From JBJEFI01 sp051873875 (lineage in GTDB: Bacteria > Bacillota > Bacilli > Bacillales > Bacillaceae_G), in NCBI GenBank assembly GCA_051873875.1, contig JBJEFI010000048.1, forward strand, positions 186,001 to 250,000: 64,000 nucleotides of DNA, given 5' to 3'. The notes beneath the pieces were generated by a model. The model had not been told where the DNA came from and made no database searches. It worked only from the letters and a program-made list of their open reading frames with translations. Positions 18,768 through 26,872 of this stretch are shown here, piece after piece (positions within the stretch are counted from its first letter, which is position 1; each line of letters begins with the position of its first letter). A program made the position numbers and the translations under genes.

Positions 18768-18797
18768 GGGTGGTCAAAAACGAATTTTTGACCACCC
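18768..18797 (-). terminator. Terminator of the DUF3055-like gene
   Basis: Perfect 13-bp stem GGGTGGTCAAAAA / TTTTTGACCACCC with a 4-nt loop, then a U-rich tail on the minus strand. Confidence 0.88.
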
Positions 18798-18804
18798 CAC
18801 CTTT

Positions 18805-19104
18805 TCAATCGTATTGTTCAGCATAATTCGTATGTGATAACAGACCACTTAATGCCTCTGCTAATGATTTTGCTTCTTCTGTTGATGTAATTTTAAATAT
18901 TTCTTGAATATATTCGATATTAAACATATCATCCGGTCCTAATAAACAAGAACGTCCTGTTTGAATACATACAACTAATGTTTTTCCATAAAACATTGAT
19001 GTGTAAATAATTCCATAATCATAGCGAACATCATTTGTCATAAATCCAATGAATCTTACATTGGCATTTTCGCTTTCATTATACAATTTTTCAAATTTGC
19101 TCAT
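18805..19104 (-). CDS. DUF3055-like cytosolic protein
   Basis: 99 aa, soluble and acidic, with VRFIGFMTNDVRYDYGIIYTS near the start. I associate it with the DUF3055 family, which has no known function. Good SD (GGAGAGTG) before ATG 19104. Divergent from the DUF1885-like gene and ended by a strong terminator. Confidence 0.72.
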   Translation of the reverse strand: MSKFEKLYNESENANVRFIGFMTNDVRYDYGIIYTSMFYGKTLVVCIQTGRSCLLGPDDMFNIEYIQEIFKITSTEEAKSLAEALSGLLSHTNYAEQYD

Positions 19105-19247
19105 TTCGTCACTCTCCTTTTTTATTAGGTATATTATTCTATGTTTTAACTTAGCTGTCTGGAATAAAAAGTTGTTAGAAAATTTAGGTTAATGTTACAA
19201 TATAACTAGCACTTATTATAATAATTCGACGAAGAGGAGGATTTTCC

Positions 19248-19667
19248 TTGTCACAAATAGCATATGTTACATTTGTAAACAAATCGTTACAATCTACGAT
19301 TACATTAGACGAAGTTTTACAGCAATTTACATACTATAAAGAAATCATGAGCAAAACAGGTAAACAATTAGATTGGCAGTATACAGAAAGAGCGTTTCCA
19401 TATGATATTTCAACAATAGAAAGACAACCAGTCCCATTACTTCATCTAACTTCTACACAAGATCGATATAAGGAAATATATGTTGGTGTAAAAAGAGAAG
19501 ATGCTCAGACAACAGAAGATGCCAACGTTATTTTTATTGCCTTAACCAATCAATCTACCTTTGGCGATAAAGGAAAGGCAACGGAATTCGCTAAATTTTT
19601 AGCAAAAAAATACGAAGGTCAGCTTACCTTATTTAACGAACGAATCATGTATTATAACAAACGATAA
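19248..19667 (+). CDS. DUF1885-like protein, TTG start
   Basis: 139 aa, soluble. TTG at 19248 is preceded by GAAGAGGAGG at 7 nt and no alternative ATG is near, so the start is firm. The pattern TLDEVLQQFTYYKEIMSKTGKQLDW and the C-terminal EFAKFLAKKYEGQLTLFN recall the DUF1885 family of bacilli (structure known, function unknown). Assignment from memory. Confidence 0.75.
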   Translation: MSQIAYVTFVNKSLQSTITLDEVLQQFTYYKEIMSKTGKQLDWQYTERAFPYDISTIERQPVPLLHLTSTQDRYKEIYVGVKREDAQTTEDANVIFIALTNQSTFGDKGKATEFAKFLAKKYEGQLTLFNERIMYYNKR

Positions 19668-19671
19668 TTTC

Positions 19672-19923
19672 CTATATAAAAACGAGGTAAAGAAGTGAAA
19701 ATACATATTTACACATAAAAAAGGCAGCTGCATTAAAAAAAGAGATGGATAAAGCCTTTCTACTTGTTTCATAAAAATTTCTAGCAATCAAAAAGGCGAC
19801 ATATCCAAAAACGAGAAAAAGTAATAATTTCGCATTAAAATGGTCTTTATTTGAAAGCCATAAAACAAAAGAAAAACCACTCCAAAGCAAAGCTTGTATC
19901 AAACTAAGTAGCCAGTAACTCAT
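19672..19923 (-). CDS. Small hypothetical membrane protein
   Basis: 83 aa with about three hydrophobic segments (SLIQALLWSGFSFVLWL, LLLFLVFGYVAFLIA, C-terminal helix). No family recognised. The RBS AAAGGAG precedes the ATG. Convergent with the DUF1885-like gene, 4 nt apart. Confidence 0.65.
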   Translation of the reverse strand: MSYWLLSLIQALLWSGFSFVLWLSNKDHFNAKLLLFLVFGYVAFLIARNFYETSRKALSISFFNAAAFFMCKYVFSLLYLVFI

Positions 19924-19983
19924 CCTTTCACTCCTTTCTCTCTTTAATAAAAAATAGGTTATTATTATATATTTCCATGCAAT

Positions 19984-20016
19984 AAAAAAAGACTCGAAAT
20001 TTTTCGAGTCTTTTTT
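19984..20016 (-). terminator. Terminator of the pdhABCD operon
   Basis: AAAAAAGACTCGAA / TTCGAGTCTTTTTT hairpin immediately past the pdhD stop. Confidence 0.88.
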
Positions 20017-20035
20017 ATTTGTTTTATAGAATTAT

Positions 20036-21448
20036 TTATTTCACGATATGAATTGGTGTGCCAATTGCTACTTCAGCCGCTTCCATCGAAATTTCACCTA
20101 ACGTTGGATGAGCATGAATTGTATGAGCAATATCTTCAGCTGTCATACCTGCTTCAATTGCTAATCCTAACTCAGAAACAATATCAGATGCGTTTGCTCC
20201 GGCAATTTGAGCACCCATTAATAATCCATCTTCTTTGCGTGTCACTAATTGAACGAAACCTTCTGTACTATTTAAAGCTAAGGCACGACCATTCGCACCA
20301 AATGGAAATTTAGAAACGTCAACAGCAATACCTTCTGCTTCTGCTTCTGCTTTTGTATATCCTACTGTCGCTAATTCAGGATCTGTAAAGACAACGGCTG
20401 GAATAGCAAAATAATCAATTTCAGACGGATGTCCACTAATTGCTTCTGCCGCAATTTTCGCTTCATAAGATGCTTTATGAGCTAATGGTGGCCCTTCAAC
20501 AATGTCTCCAATTGCATAAATGTGTGGAATATTTGTACGGCATTGTTTATCAATTTTTACTAAACCACGCTCTGTTAATTGAATACCTGCTTGTTCTAAT
20601 CCTAATTCATCTGTATTTGGACGACGACCTACTGTTACTAATACATAATCAGCATCAAAAGATTTCATTTCTCCTTTAATTTCTACATGTACAGTTACAC
20701 CATCTTCTCGTTCTTCTACAGATTTACCAAATGCTTTTGTATAAATCTCAACATTGCCTTTTTTCTTTAATCCTTTTTTCACAATGTTACTCATAGCTGT
20801 TTCAAAACCATTTAAAATTTCATCTGCAGCTTCTAAAATTGTTACTTCAGTACCAAAGTTAGCATAGGCAGTTCCTAATTCCATCCCGATATAACCGCCA
20901 CCAATGATGACTAATTTTTTCGGAATTTCTGGTAAATTAATGGCACCTGTTGAATCAATCACACGTTTGTTAAATGCAAAGCCCGGAATTTGAATTGGGC
21001 GAGAACCTGTCGCTAAAATACAATGTTTAAATACATATGTTTGTGCTGAATTTTCATCCATAACACGGACTGTATTTTCATCTACAAAATATGCTTCTCC
21101 CATGACAACATTTACTTTATTGCCTTTTAACAGACTACCAACACCGCCTGTTAATTTTTTCACAACATTGGCTTTCCAATTTTGTACTTTTGAAAAGTCA
21201 ATTTTTACATTTTCTGCTGTAATCCCCATATCATCTGAATGTTTCGCTACTTCATAGCGATGACCTGCTGATAATAATGCTTTCGACGGAATACAACCAA
21301 CATTTAAACAAACACCACCTAAGTGTGCTTTTTCAACGATTGTTACTTTTTGACCAAGTTGGGCAGCACGAATAGCTGCCACATATCCCCCTGGTCCTGC
21401 TCCAATAACAAGTGTATCTACTTCAATTGCGAAATCTCCTACTACCAT
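20036..21448 (-). CDS. pdhD: Dihydrolipoyl dehydrogenase (E3)
   Basis: FAD/NAD-linked disulfide oxidoreductase that reoxidises dihydrolipoyl groups of PDH and related complexes. 470 aa. GAGPGGYVAAIRAAQ (17-31), redox disulfide C47-LNVG-C52, NAD-binding VIIGGGYIGMELG, FAD motif IYAIGDIVEGPPLAHKA and the catalytic HAHPTLGE near the C-terminus are all intact. Last gene of pdhABCD, 4 nt after pdhC. Confidence 0.98.
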   Translation of the reverse strand: MVVGDFAIEVDTLVIGAGPGGYVAAIRAAQLGQKVTIVEKAHLGGVCLNVGCIPSKALLSAGHRYEVAKHSDDMGITAENVKIDFSKVQNWKANVVKKLTGGVGSLLKGNKVNVVMGEAYFVDENTVRVMDENSAQTYVFKHCILATGSRPIQIPGFAFNKRVIDSTGAINLPEIPKKLVIIGGGYIGMELGTAYANFGTEVTILEAADEILNGFETAMSNIVKKGLKKKGNVEIYTKAFGKSVEEREDGVTVHVEIKGEMKSFDADYVLVTVGRRPNTDELGLEQAGIQLTERGLVKIDKQCRTNIPHIYAIGDIVEGPPLAHKASYEAKIAAEAISGHPSEIDYFAIPAVVFTDPELATVGYTKAEAEAEGIAVDVSKFPFGANGRALALNSTEGFVQLVTRKEDGLLMGAQIAGANASDIVSELGLAIEAGMTAEDIAHTIHAHPTLGEISMEAAEVAIGTPIHIVK

Positions 21449-21452
21449 ACCC

Positions 21453-22742
21453 TTACGCCTCCATTACAAGTAATTGTGGGTCATTTAATAAGCGTTTAAT
21501 ATGATTTAATGCATGTTGTGCCGTTGCACCATCGATAATACGATGGTCAAAGCTTAATGATAATGCTAATACTGGCGCAACTACAATTTCACCATTTTTC
21601 ACTACTGGTTTTTCTGAAATACGACCTATTCCTAAAATTGCTACTTCTGGGTGGTTAATAACTGGTGTAAACCATTGTCCACCTGCTGAACCAATATTTG
21701 TAATCGTGCATGATGCACCTTTCATTTCATCAAGCGCTAGTTTGCCTTCACGCGCTTTTGTTGCTAATTCATTAATTTCTTGGCTAACAGCTAAAATTGA
21801 TTTACGATCTGCATCTTTCACTACTGGAACTAATAAACCTTTGTCTGTATCCGCAGCAATACCGATATTATAGTAATGTTTATGCACAATTTCTCCAGCA
21901 GCATCATCAATAGATGTATTTAAAGCTGGGAATTGACGTAATGCAGATGTTAGAGCTTTTACAACGTATGGTAAATATGTTAATTTAATGCCTTTATCTG
22001 CCGCATATCCTTTAAATTTACTACGATGTGCAACTAAATCTGTTACATCAACCTCATCCATTAACGTAACATGTGGAGCTGTATGTTTTGAATTTACCAT
22101 TGCTTTGGCAATCGACTTACGAATACCACTTAATTTTTCACGTGTTTCAAGTTGACCAGCAACTGGAACATAGGCTTTTAATGGTTCTGCTTGTTTTTCT
22201 TCTTTCACTTGTGGTGTTTCTGTTACAACTGGTTTTTCTGTAGTAGTTGGTGACACCGCTCCACCAGCTACATATGTATCAATATCTTTTTTAAGAATAC
22301 GACCATTTTTACCAGTACCTGTTACTTTAAGAATATCGACACCTTGACGACGAGCATAAATACGAACTGAAGGCATTGCAATAACACGTAATGTCGGTAC
22401 TTTTTCCGCACTCTCTTCTTTTACAACTGTTTCTTCTACTTGTTGTTTTTCTTCTGTTGCGCCTTCTTGTTCTTCATTTCCTTTAAATACTAAATCTTCA
22501 TATCCTGGTGCATCAAAACGAATTAGCGTATCACCAACGATAGCAATCGTTCCCTCTGGCACTAATACTTCTAATACTTTCCCTTTTACTGGTGATGGAA
22601 TTTCTACAACCGCTTTATCGTTCTGCACTTCACAAAGTACATCATCTTCATTTACTTCATCACCTGGCTTAATAAACCATTTTACAATTTCACCTTCATG
22701 AATACCCTCACCAATGTCTGGTAGTTTAAATTCAAAAGCCAC
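21453..22742 (-). CDS. pdhC: Pyruvate dehydrogenase E2, dihydrolipoyl acetyltransferase
   Basis: Core acyltransferase of the PDH complex. 429 aa: one lipoyl domain with the lipoylated Lys43 (NDKAVVEI), a Glu/Val-rich linker (residues ~95-115), a peripheral-subunit-binding domain (MPSVRIYARRQGVDI), a second Pro/Thr-rich linker, and a catalytic domain ending in SFDHRIIDGA. The hairpin in the 87-nt gap after pdhB may adjust expression of the distal genes. Confidence 0.98.
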   Translation of the reverse strand: MAFEFKLPDIGEGIHEGEIVKWFIKPGDEVNEDDVLCEVQNDKAVVEIPSPVKGKVLEVLVPEGTIAIVGDTLIRFDAPGYEDLVFKGNEEQEGATEEKQQVEETVVKEESAEKVPTLRVIAMPSVRIYARRQGVDILKVTGTGKNGRILKKDIDTYVAGGAVSPTTTEKPVVTETPQVKEEKQAEPLKAYVPVAGQLETREKLSGIRKSIAKAMVNSKHTAPHVTLMDEVDVTDLVAHRSKFKGYAADKGIKLTYLPYVVKALTSALRQFPALNTSIDDAAGEIVHKHYYNIGIAADTDKGLLVPVVKDADRKSILAVSQEINELATKAREGKLALDEMKGASCTITNIGSAGGQWFTPVINHPEVAILGIGRISEKPVVKNGEIVVAPVLALSLSFDHRIIDGATAQHALNHIKRLLNDPQLLVMEA

Positions 22743-22773
22743 GTTACTTCCCCCTCACATATTTTTAAAAGGA

Positions 22774-22802
22774 AGGTAGCGAAAGAATTTCTTTCGCTCC
22801 TT
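22774..22802 (-). other. pdhB-pdhC intercistronic hairpin
   Basis: AGCGAAAG / CTTTCGCT with loop AATTT, extended by AAGG/CCTT pairs across a bulge. No clear U-run follows, so it is more likely an RNA-processing or stability element, or a weak attenuator, than a full terminator. Confidence 0.5.
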
Positions 22803-22829
22803 TATATTTTAAAATGTTCGTCTCTTTTC

Positions 22830-23807
22830 TTAGTCTTCCATTACTTTTTTCGCTGCTTCTATGATATCCGTATGTTTTGGTAACCATACAGTTTCAGCAG
22901 CTGAGAATGGATATACAGTATCAGGCGCTGTTACACGTAATACAGGTGCTTCTAATGAAAGAACGCAACGTTCCATAATCTCAGCAACTACATTAGCCGC
23001 AATACCTGCTTGTTTTTGAGCTTCTTGTACAACGATAGCACGACCTGTTTTTTCAACAGATGCCACAATTGTTTCGATATCTAATGGACTAACTGTACGT
23101 AAATCGACTACTTCTAAAGAAATTCCTTCTTTTTCTAATTCTTCAGCAGCTTTTAATGCAGCATGAACCATCGCACCATAAGCGAATACGGAAACATCTT
23201 TTCCTTCACGTTTTACATCTGCTTTTCCGATTTCAACTGTATATTCCCCTTCTGGTACTTCTCCACGGAAAGAGCGATATAATTTCATATGTTCTAAGAA
23301 AATAACAGGATCATTATCACGAATAGCTGCAATTAATAAACCTTTTGCATCATAAGGCGTAGATGGAATAACAACTTTTAAACCTGGTTGTTGTGCCATT
23401 AATCCTTCTAAACTATCTGCATGCATTTCTGGCGTATGTACACCACCGCCAAATGGAGAGCGAATTGTAATTGGAGAATGATATCTTCCGCCTGAACGAT
23501 AACGCATACGAGACATTTGGCCAGAAATAGAATCCATTACTTCGTATACGAAACCAAAAAATTGAATTTCTGCAACCGGACGGAAACCTTGTAAACCAAG
23601 ACCAATTGCCAATCCACCAATTCCTGATTCAGCTAACGGCGTATCAAATACACGCTCTTCTCCAAACTCAGCTTGAAGATTTTCTGTAGCACGGAACACA
23701 CCACCGTTTACACCAACGTCTTCTCCAAATACTAATACGTTTGGATCACGTTTTAATTCTTGACGCATCGCATCTGTAATTGCTTGAATCATTGTCATTT
23801 GTGCCAT
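22830..23807 (-). CDS. pdhB: Pyruvate dehydrogenase E1 beta subunit
   Basis: 325 aa transketolase-like subunit that forms the E1 heterotetramer with PdhA. VFGEDVGVNGGVFRAT (26-41), FDTPLAESGIGGLAIGLGL, PFGGGVHTPEMHADSLEG and the C-terminal VVQEAQKQAGIAANV segment are typical. It starts 3 nt after pdhA, implying translational coupling. Confidence 0.98.
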   Translation of the reverse strand: MAQMTMIQAITDAMRQELKRDPNVLVFGEDVGVNGGVFRATENLQAEFGEERVFDTPLAESGIGGLAIGLGLQGFRPVAEIQFFGFVYEVMDSISGQMSRMRYRSGGRYHSPITIRSPFGGGVHTPEMHADSLEGLMAQQPGLKVVIPSTPYDAKGLLIAAIRDNDPVIFLEHMKLYRSFRGEVPEGEYTVEIGKADVKREGKDVSVFAYGAMVHAALKAAEELEKEGISLEVVDLRTVSPLDIETIVASVEKTGRAIVVQEAQKQAGIAANVVAEIMERCVLSLEAPVLRVTAPDTVYPFSAAETVWLPKHTDIIEAAKKVMED

Positions 23808-23810
23808 GGT

Positions 23811-24923
23811 TTACTTACTCTCCTTTTCTGTATAAATTTCATATTGCTCTTTTAAGTTATATGGAAGTTCTTCATACATAATTTCAATTAAGTCTGTTAC
23901 TTTTTGTTTTGGTGTAGCATCTGCCTTCGCAATTGCTTCTTTAATTTCTTCTTTTGCACGTTCAATTACAGCTTCTTCCATTTCTTCATTCCATAATCCT
24001 TTTCCTTCTAAAAATTTACGGAAACGAACAATTGGATCTTTCTTTTCCCATTCATTTTCTAAATCTGTTGTACGATAACGAGTTGGATCATCTCCAGCCA
24101 TTGTATGTGGGCCATAACGGAATGTTAATGTCTCAATTAATGTTGGACCTTCTCCGTTGACAGCACGTTCACGAGCCGCTTTTGTTACCACATAAACAGC
24201 TAGTGGGTCCATACCATCTACTTGAATACCAGGAATACCTACTGCCACTGCTTTTTGGGCAATTGTACGAGCTGCAGATTGTTTTTCTACTGGTGTGGAA
24301 ATAGCGAATCTATTATTTTGAACAAAGAAAATAGCTGGCGCCTTAAATGCCCCTGCAAAGTTCATTCCTTCATAAAAATCACCTTGAGATGCGCCACCAT
24401 CGCCCGTATATGTAACAGCTACGTTGGCTTTTTTGCGTAATTTCATTCCATAGGCAACACCAGCTGCTTGAACATATTGTGCGCCAATAATAATTTGTGG
24501 TGAGATTACATGTACATCTTCTGGAATTTGGTTTCCTAGAAAATGACCTCTTGAGAATAAGAATGCTTGGTGTAATGGTAAACCGTGCCAAATAAGTTGT
24601 GGTACATCACGGTATCCAGGTAAAATAAAATCTTCTTTTTCTAATGCAAATTGACTTGCTAATTGAGAAGCTTCTTGACCAGCTGTTGGTGCATAGAAAC
24701 CTAAACGACCTTGTCTATTTAATGAAATACTACGTTGATCTAACACACGAGTGTATACCATACGAGTCATTAATTCTTGAAGTTCTTCATTTGTCAAATC
24801 AGGCATATATTCTGGATTAACAATTTCGCCTTCTTCATTTAAAATTTGAAAAGTTTGAAAATGCTCGCTAATTGTATCTAATTGACTTTGAAAATCAAGT
24901 TGAGCTTTATTTTTTGTGCTCAT
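23811..24923 (-). CDS. pdhA: Pyruvate dehydrogenase E1 alpha subunit
   Basis: 370 aa. ThDP-binding motif GDGGASQGDFYEGMNFAG followed about 15 residues later by QNN; phosphate-loop region TFRYGPHTMAGDDPTRYR. First gene of pdhABCD, converting pyruvate to acetyl-CoA. RBS AAGAGGGA. A predicted promoter (25076-25104) and a 24-bp palindrome (25042-25065) lie upstream. Confidence 0.98.
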   Translation of the reverse strand: MSTKNKAQLDFQSQLDTISEHFQTFQILNEEGEIVNPEYMPDLTNEELQELMTRMVYTRVLDQRSISLNRQGRLGFYAPTAGQEASQLASQFALEKEDFILPGYRDVPQLIWHGLPLHQAFLFSRGHFLGNQIPEDVHVISPQIIIGAQYVQAAGVAYGMKLRKKANVAVTYTGDGGASQGDFYEGMNFAGAFKAPAIFFVQNNRFAISTPVEKQSAARTIAQKAVAVGIPGIQVDGMDPLAVYVVTKAARERAVNGEGPTLIETLTFRYGPHTMAGDDPTRYRTTDLENEWEKKDPIVRFRKFLEGKGLWNEEMEEAVIERAKEEIKEAIAKADATPKQKVTDLIEIMYEELPYNLKEQYEIYTEKESK

Positions 24924-25041
24924 TTTCCCAATCCCTCTTTCCTTTTCAATTTTTTACTTTTTCATTTTTAAAACGATAACTTTTACTCCCTATTATTGGG
25001 TTATCAAAAAAAAATCTTTATCTGTATTAATAAAAACAACA

Positions 25042-25065
25042 TTAACACTATCACAATAGTGTTAA
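25042..25065. promoter_or_regulatory. 24-bp perfect palindrome at the pdh transcription start
   Basis: TTAACACTA - TCACAA - TAGTGTTAA, perfect 9-nt arms. It lies just downstream of the predicted -10, so it could be an operator or a 5'-terminal mRNA stem-loop. I do not recognise it as a known site. Confidence 0.55.
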
Positions 25066-25075
25066 CTATATTTTT

Positions 25076-25104
25076 AGTTTACACCACCCTAAAAACATTC
25101 TCAA
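25076..25104 (-). promoter_or_regulatory. Predicted sigma-A promoter of pdhABCD
   Basis: On the minus strand TTGAGA (25104-25099), 17-nt spacer, TAAACT (25081-25076). Leader of about 145 nt to pdhA. Confidence 0.55.
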
Positions 25105-25592
25105 CAGTTTTGCACTTTTGATTTTAAAGATTTTTTCTTCAGCCCCTTTTCAAACTGTATTAGTAAAATATTTCAATCTGTTATATACAGTTTCTATCAA
25201 AAAAGAAACTATATAAAAATACCTATTCATACTGTACTGAAATATGACTGAAATATCAAAAATATCAACTCCCCTTCACAAAAACGTCACAATCTAAACA
25301 GAACACTTACATAAAATATCTTTATTTGTATAATTTCAAAAAACTATCAATTTAATAATACCTTTGATTGTGAAAAAATCTTCAAAAGGCTAGAAGAATA
25401 CATGTTAATTAATTGTTGTATCCCCTCACTTAATGTCTTTACTTTATATGTAATTGATATTTTTTCAATTGAAGATTTTTCTTAACTTTCTTTAAGCTCG
25501 ATCTCATAACAATCTCTTGCCTTAATCTAAATCCTACTTTCTTCGATAACGAAGGACTTTTTCTCTATACATTATGCCCAGATGGCACACAT

Positions 25593-25627
25593 AAAAAGTC
25601 CCACTTCAAATTGAAGTAGGACTTTTT
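25593..25627. terminator. Terminator downstream of the EutH-like gene
   Basis: AAAAAGTCC-c-ACTTC pairs with GAAGT-a-GGACTTTTT around a 5-nt loop, one mismatch. About 160 nt past the transporter stop. A/T runs on both sides. Confidence 0.75.
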
Positions 25628-25788
25628 GTTAAAATAGTATACCTTATAAATTTTTACAAATTCCATTCTATCTATAATACAAAAGATGATAGAATCTTTC
25701 TAAATCTTCCTTATTATGTTACAAAAATTGGTCTATAGATAGAAAATGGTAGCATATTTAATTTGTCAATTAGCATAGCAGATTAGCT

Positions 25789-26868
25789 TCATTTCTGTAA
25801 AGATTGATCCTTTGTAAATCGAGAAGCTAATAATACTGCTGCGATTCCACCTAAAAACTTACATACTAGATATGCAGCTACGTTTATCCCACTTGTTACA
25901 GAAGATACAAAGGCTAATTGGCCACCGAGAGCGAATGCACCACTAACAGTAAAGGCTGCATTGATTACTTTACCACGCTTATCCATTTTAGAATAAAATG
26001 GTAGCATCGAAATACTAGTAGCAAGACTAATGAACAATCCGATTATAGCATAATCATTTACATGTAATATTCTCGCAGCGACTTTTACAACTCGTCCACA
26101 ATAGTCGAGTACTAACCTGCTTGCCACCATGGACCCACATACTACCACAGTAATTTTAAAGGCGATAACAAGCACTTCCCAAAATAATGTATCTGGTACA
26201 AGGGCTTTTGTAGGCACAAACACCCCAAAGGTCACTACACAAAATAGCACAATACCACCTATGCGCACAAATTGACCTATCATGGCAAGTACGGTAATAC
26301 ACACTTTTGGCACAGCGAACAGCGTAATACATAACAGAACACATAAGATAAGTACAGGCCAAAGGTTAGCGGCAAGTGTTGGCAAACTGATACCTATCAC
26401 GACCCCACCAATAGCAAGACCAAGTGGCAAGGCAACAATTCCCCACAACACCCCCTGCATGAAATCCATCACTTCATCTCGCTTGATACTACCTAATGAA
26501 ATAGGTAATACAAAACTAATAAGGCACCCTAATGTGGAAGCAACCAATACCCCTGTGTATATACTGATTTGTGATGTAGCCGCCACTTCAGAGGCAATAG
26601 CATAACCACCAAGGTCAGGAGCAAGCAGCGCTCCCGCAAGTAGGGAGGCATCAAATGGCAAAATATTACTAAGGGATGCAATAACTTCAGGATTGGCACG
26701 TAAAGCTGTAATAGCAACACAATAAATACCTACCATAGAAAGACATAGTGAGCCCATTGTTGAAAGGCCATGATCAAATTCTCGGGCAACGCCAAGTTTA
26801 CCCCCTAAAATTTTGTCCACTACCCCTAACAATGCAAACAATAAAAGTATAGCAATTACTACGTTCAT
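25789..26868 (-). CDS. EutH-like ethanolamine permease family transporter
   Basis: 359 aa polytopic membrane protein with about 10-11 helices. AREFDHGLSTMGSLCLSMVGI near residue 28, ALLAPDLGGYAIA and the late NAAFTVSGAFALGGQLAF are the EutH signature regions. No other eut gene or microcompartment gene is nearby, so the substrate may be a related amine rather than ethanolamine. ATG 26868 lies 4 nt after the stop of the aminopeptidase gene, indicating an operon. Base composition is visibly GC-richer than the neighbours (33 of 60 bases G/C at 26401-26460). Confidence 0.85.
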   Translation of the reverse strand: MNVVIAILLLFALLGVVDKILGGKLGVAREFDHGLSTMGSLCLSMVGIYCVAITALRANPEVIASLSNILPFDASLLAGALLAPDLGGYAIASEVAATSQISIYTGVLVASTLGCLISFVLPISLGSIKRDEVMDFMQGVLWGIVALPLGLAIGGVVIGISLPTLAANLWPVLILCVLLCITLFAVPKVCITVLAMIGQFVRIGGIVLFCVVTFGVFVPTKALVPDTLFWEVLVIAFKITVVVCGSMVASRLVLDYCGRVVKVAARILHVNDYAIIGLFISLATSISMLPFYSKMDKRGKVINAAFTVSGAFALGGQLAFVSSVTSGINVAAYLVCKFLGGIAAVLLASRFTKDQSLQK

Positions 26869-26872
26869 CTTG

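Larger units (their letters stand above)
24924..25788. other. 865-bp gene-free region upstream of pdhA
   Basis: AT-rich with no convincing ORF on either strand. It holds the pdh promoter and palindrome near 25.05 kb and the terminator of the EutH unit near 25.6 kb. The stretch about 25.11-25.59 kb shows nothing else recognisable, apart from a short hairpin-like TTCGATAACGAA at about 25538. Confidence 0.7.

Noticed and set aside
25789..26868. Part of a full ethanolamine utilisation (eut) or microcompartment operon
   Set aside because: No eutBC, shell-protein or regulator genes in the window; the only partner is an aminopeptidase.
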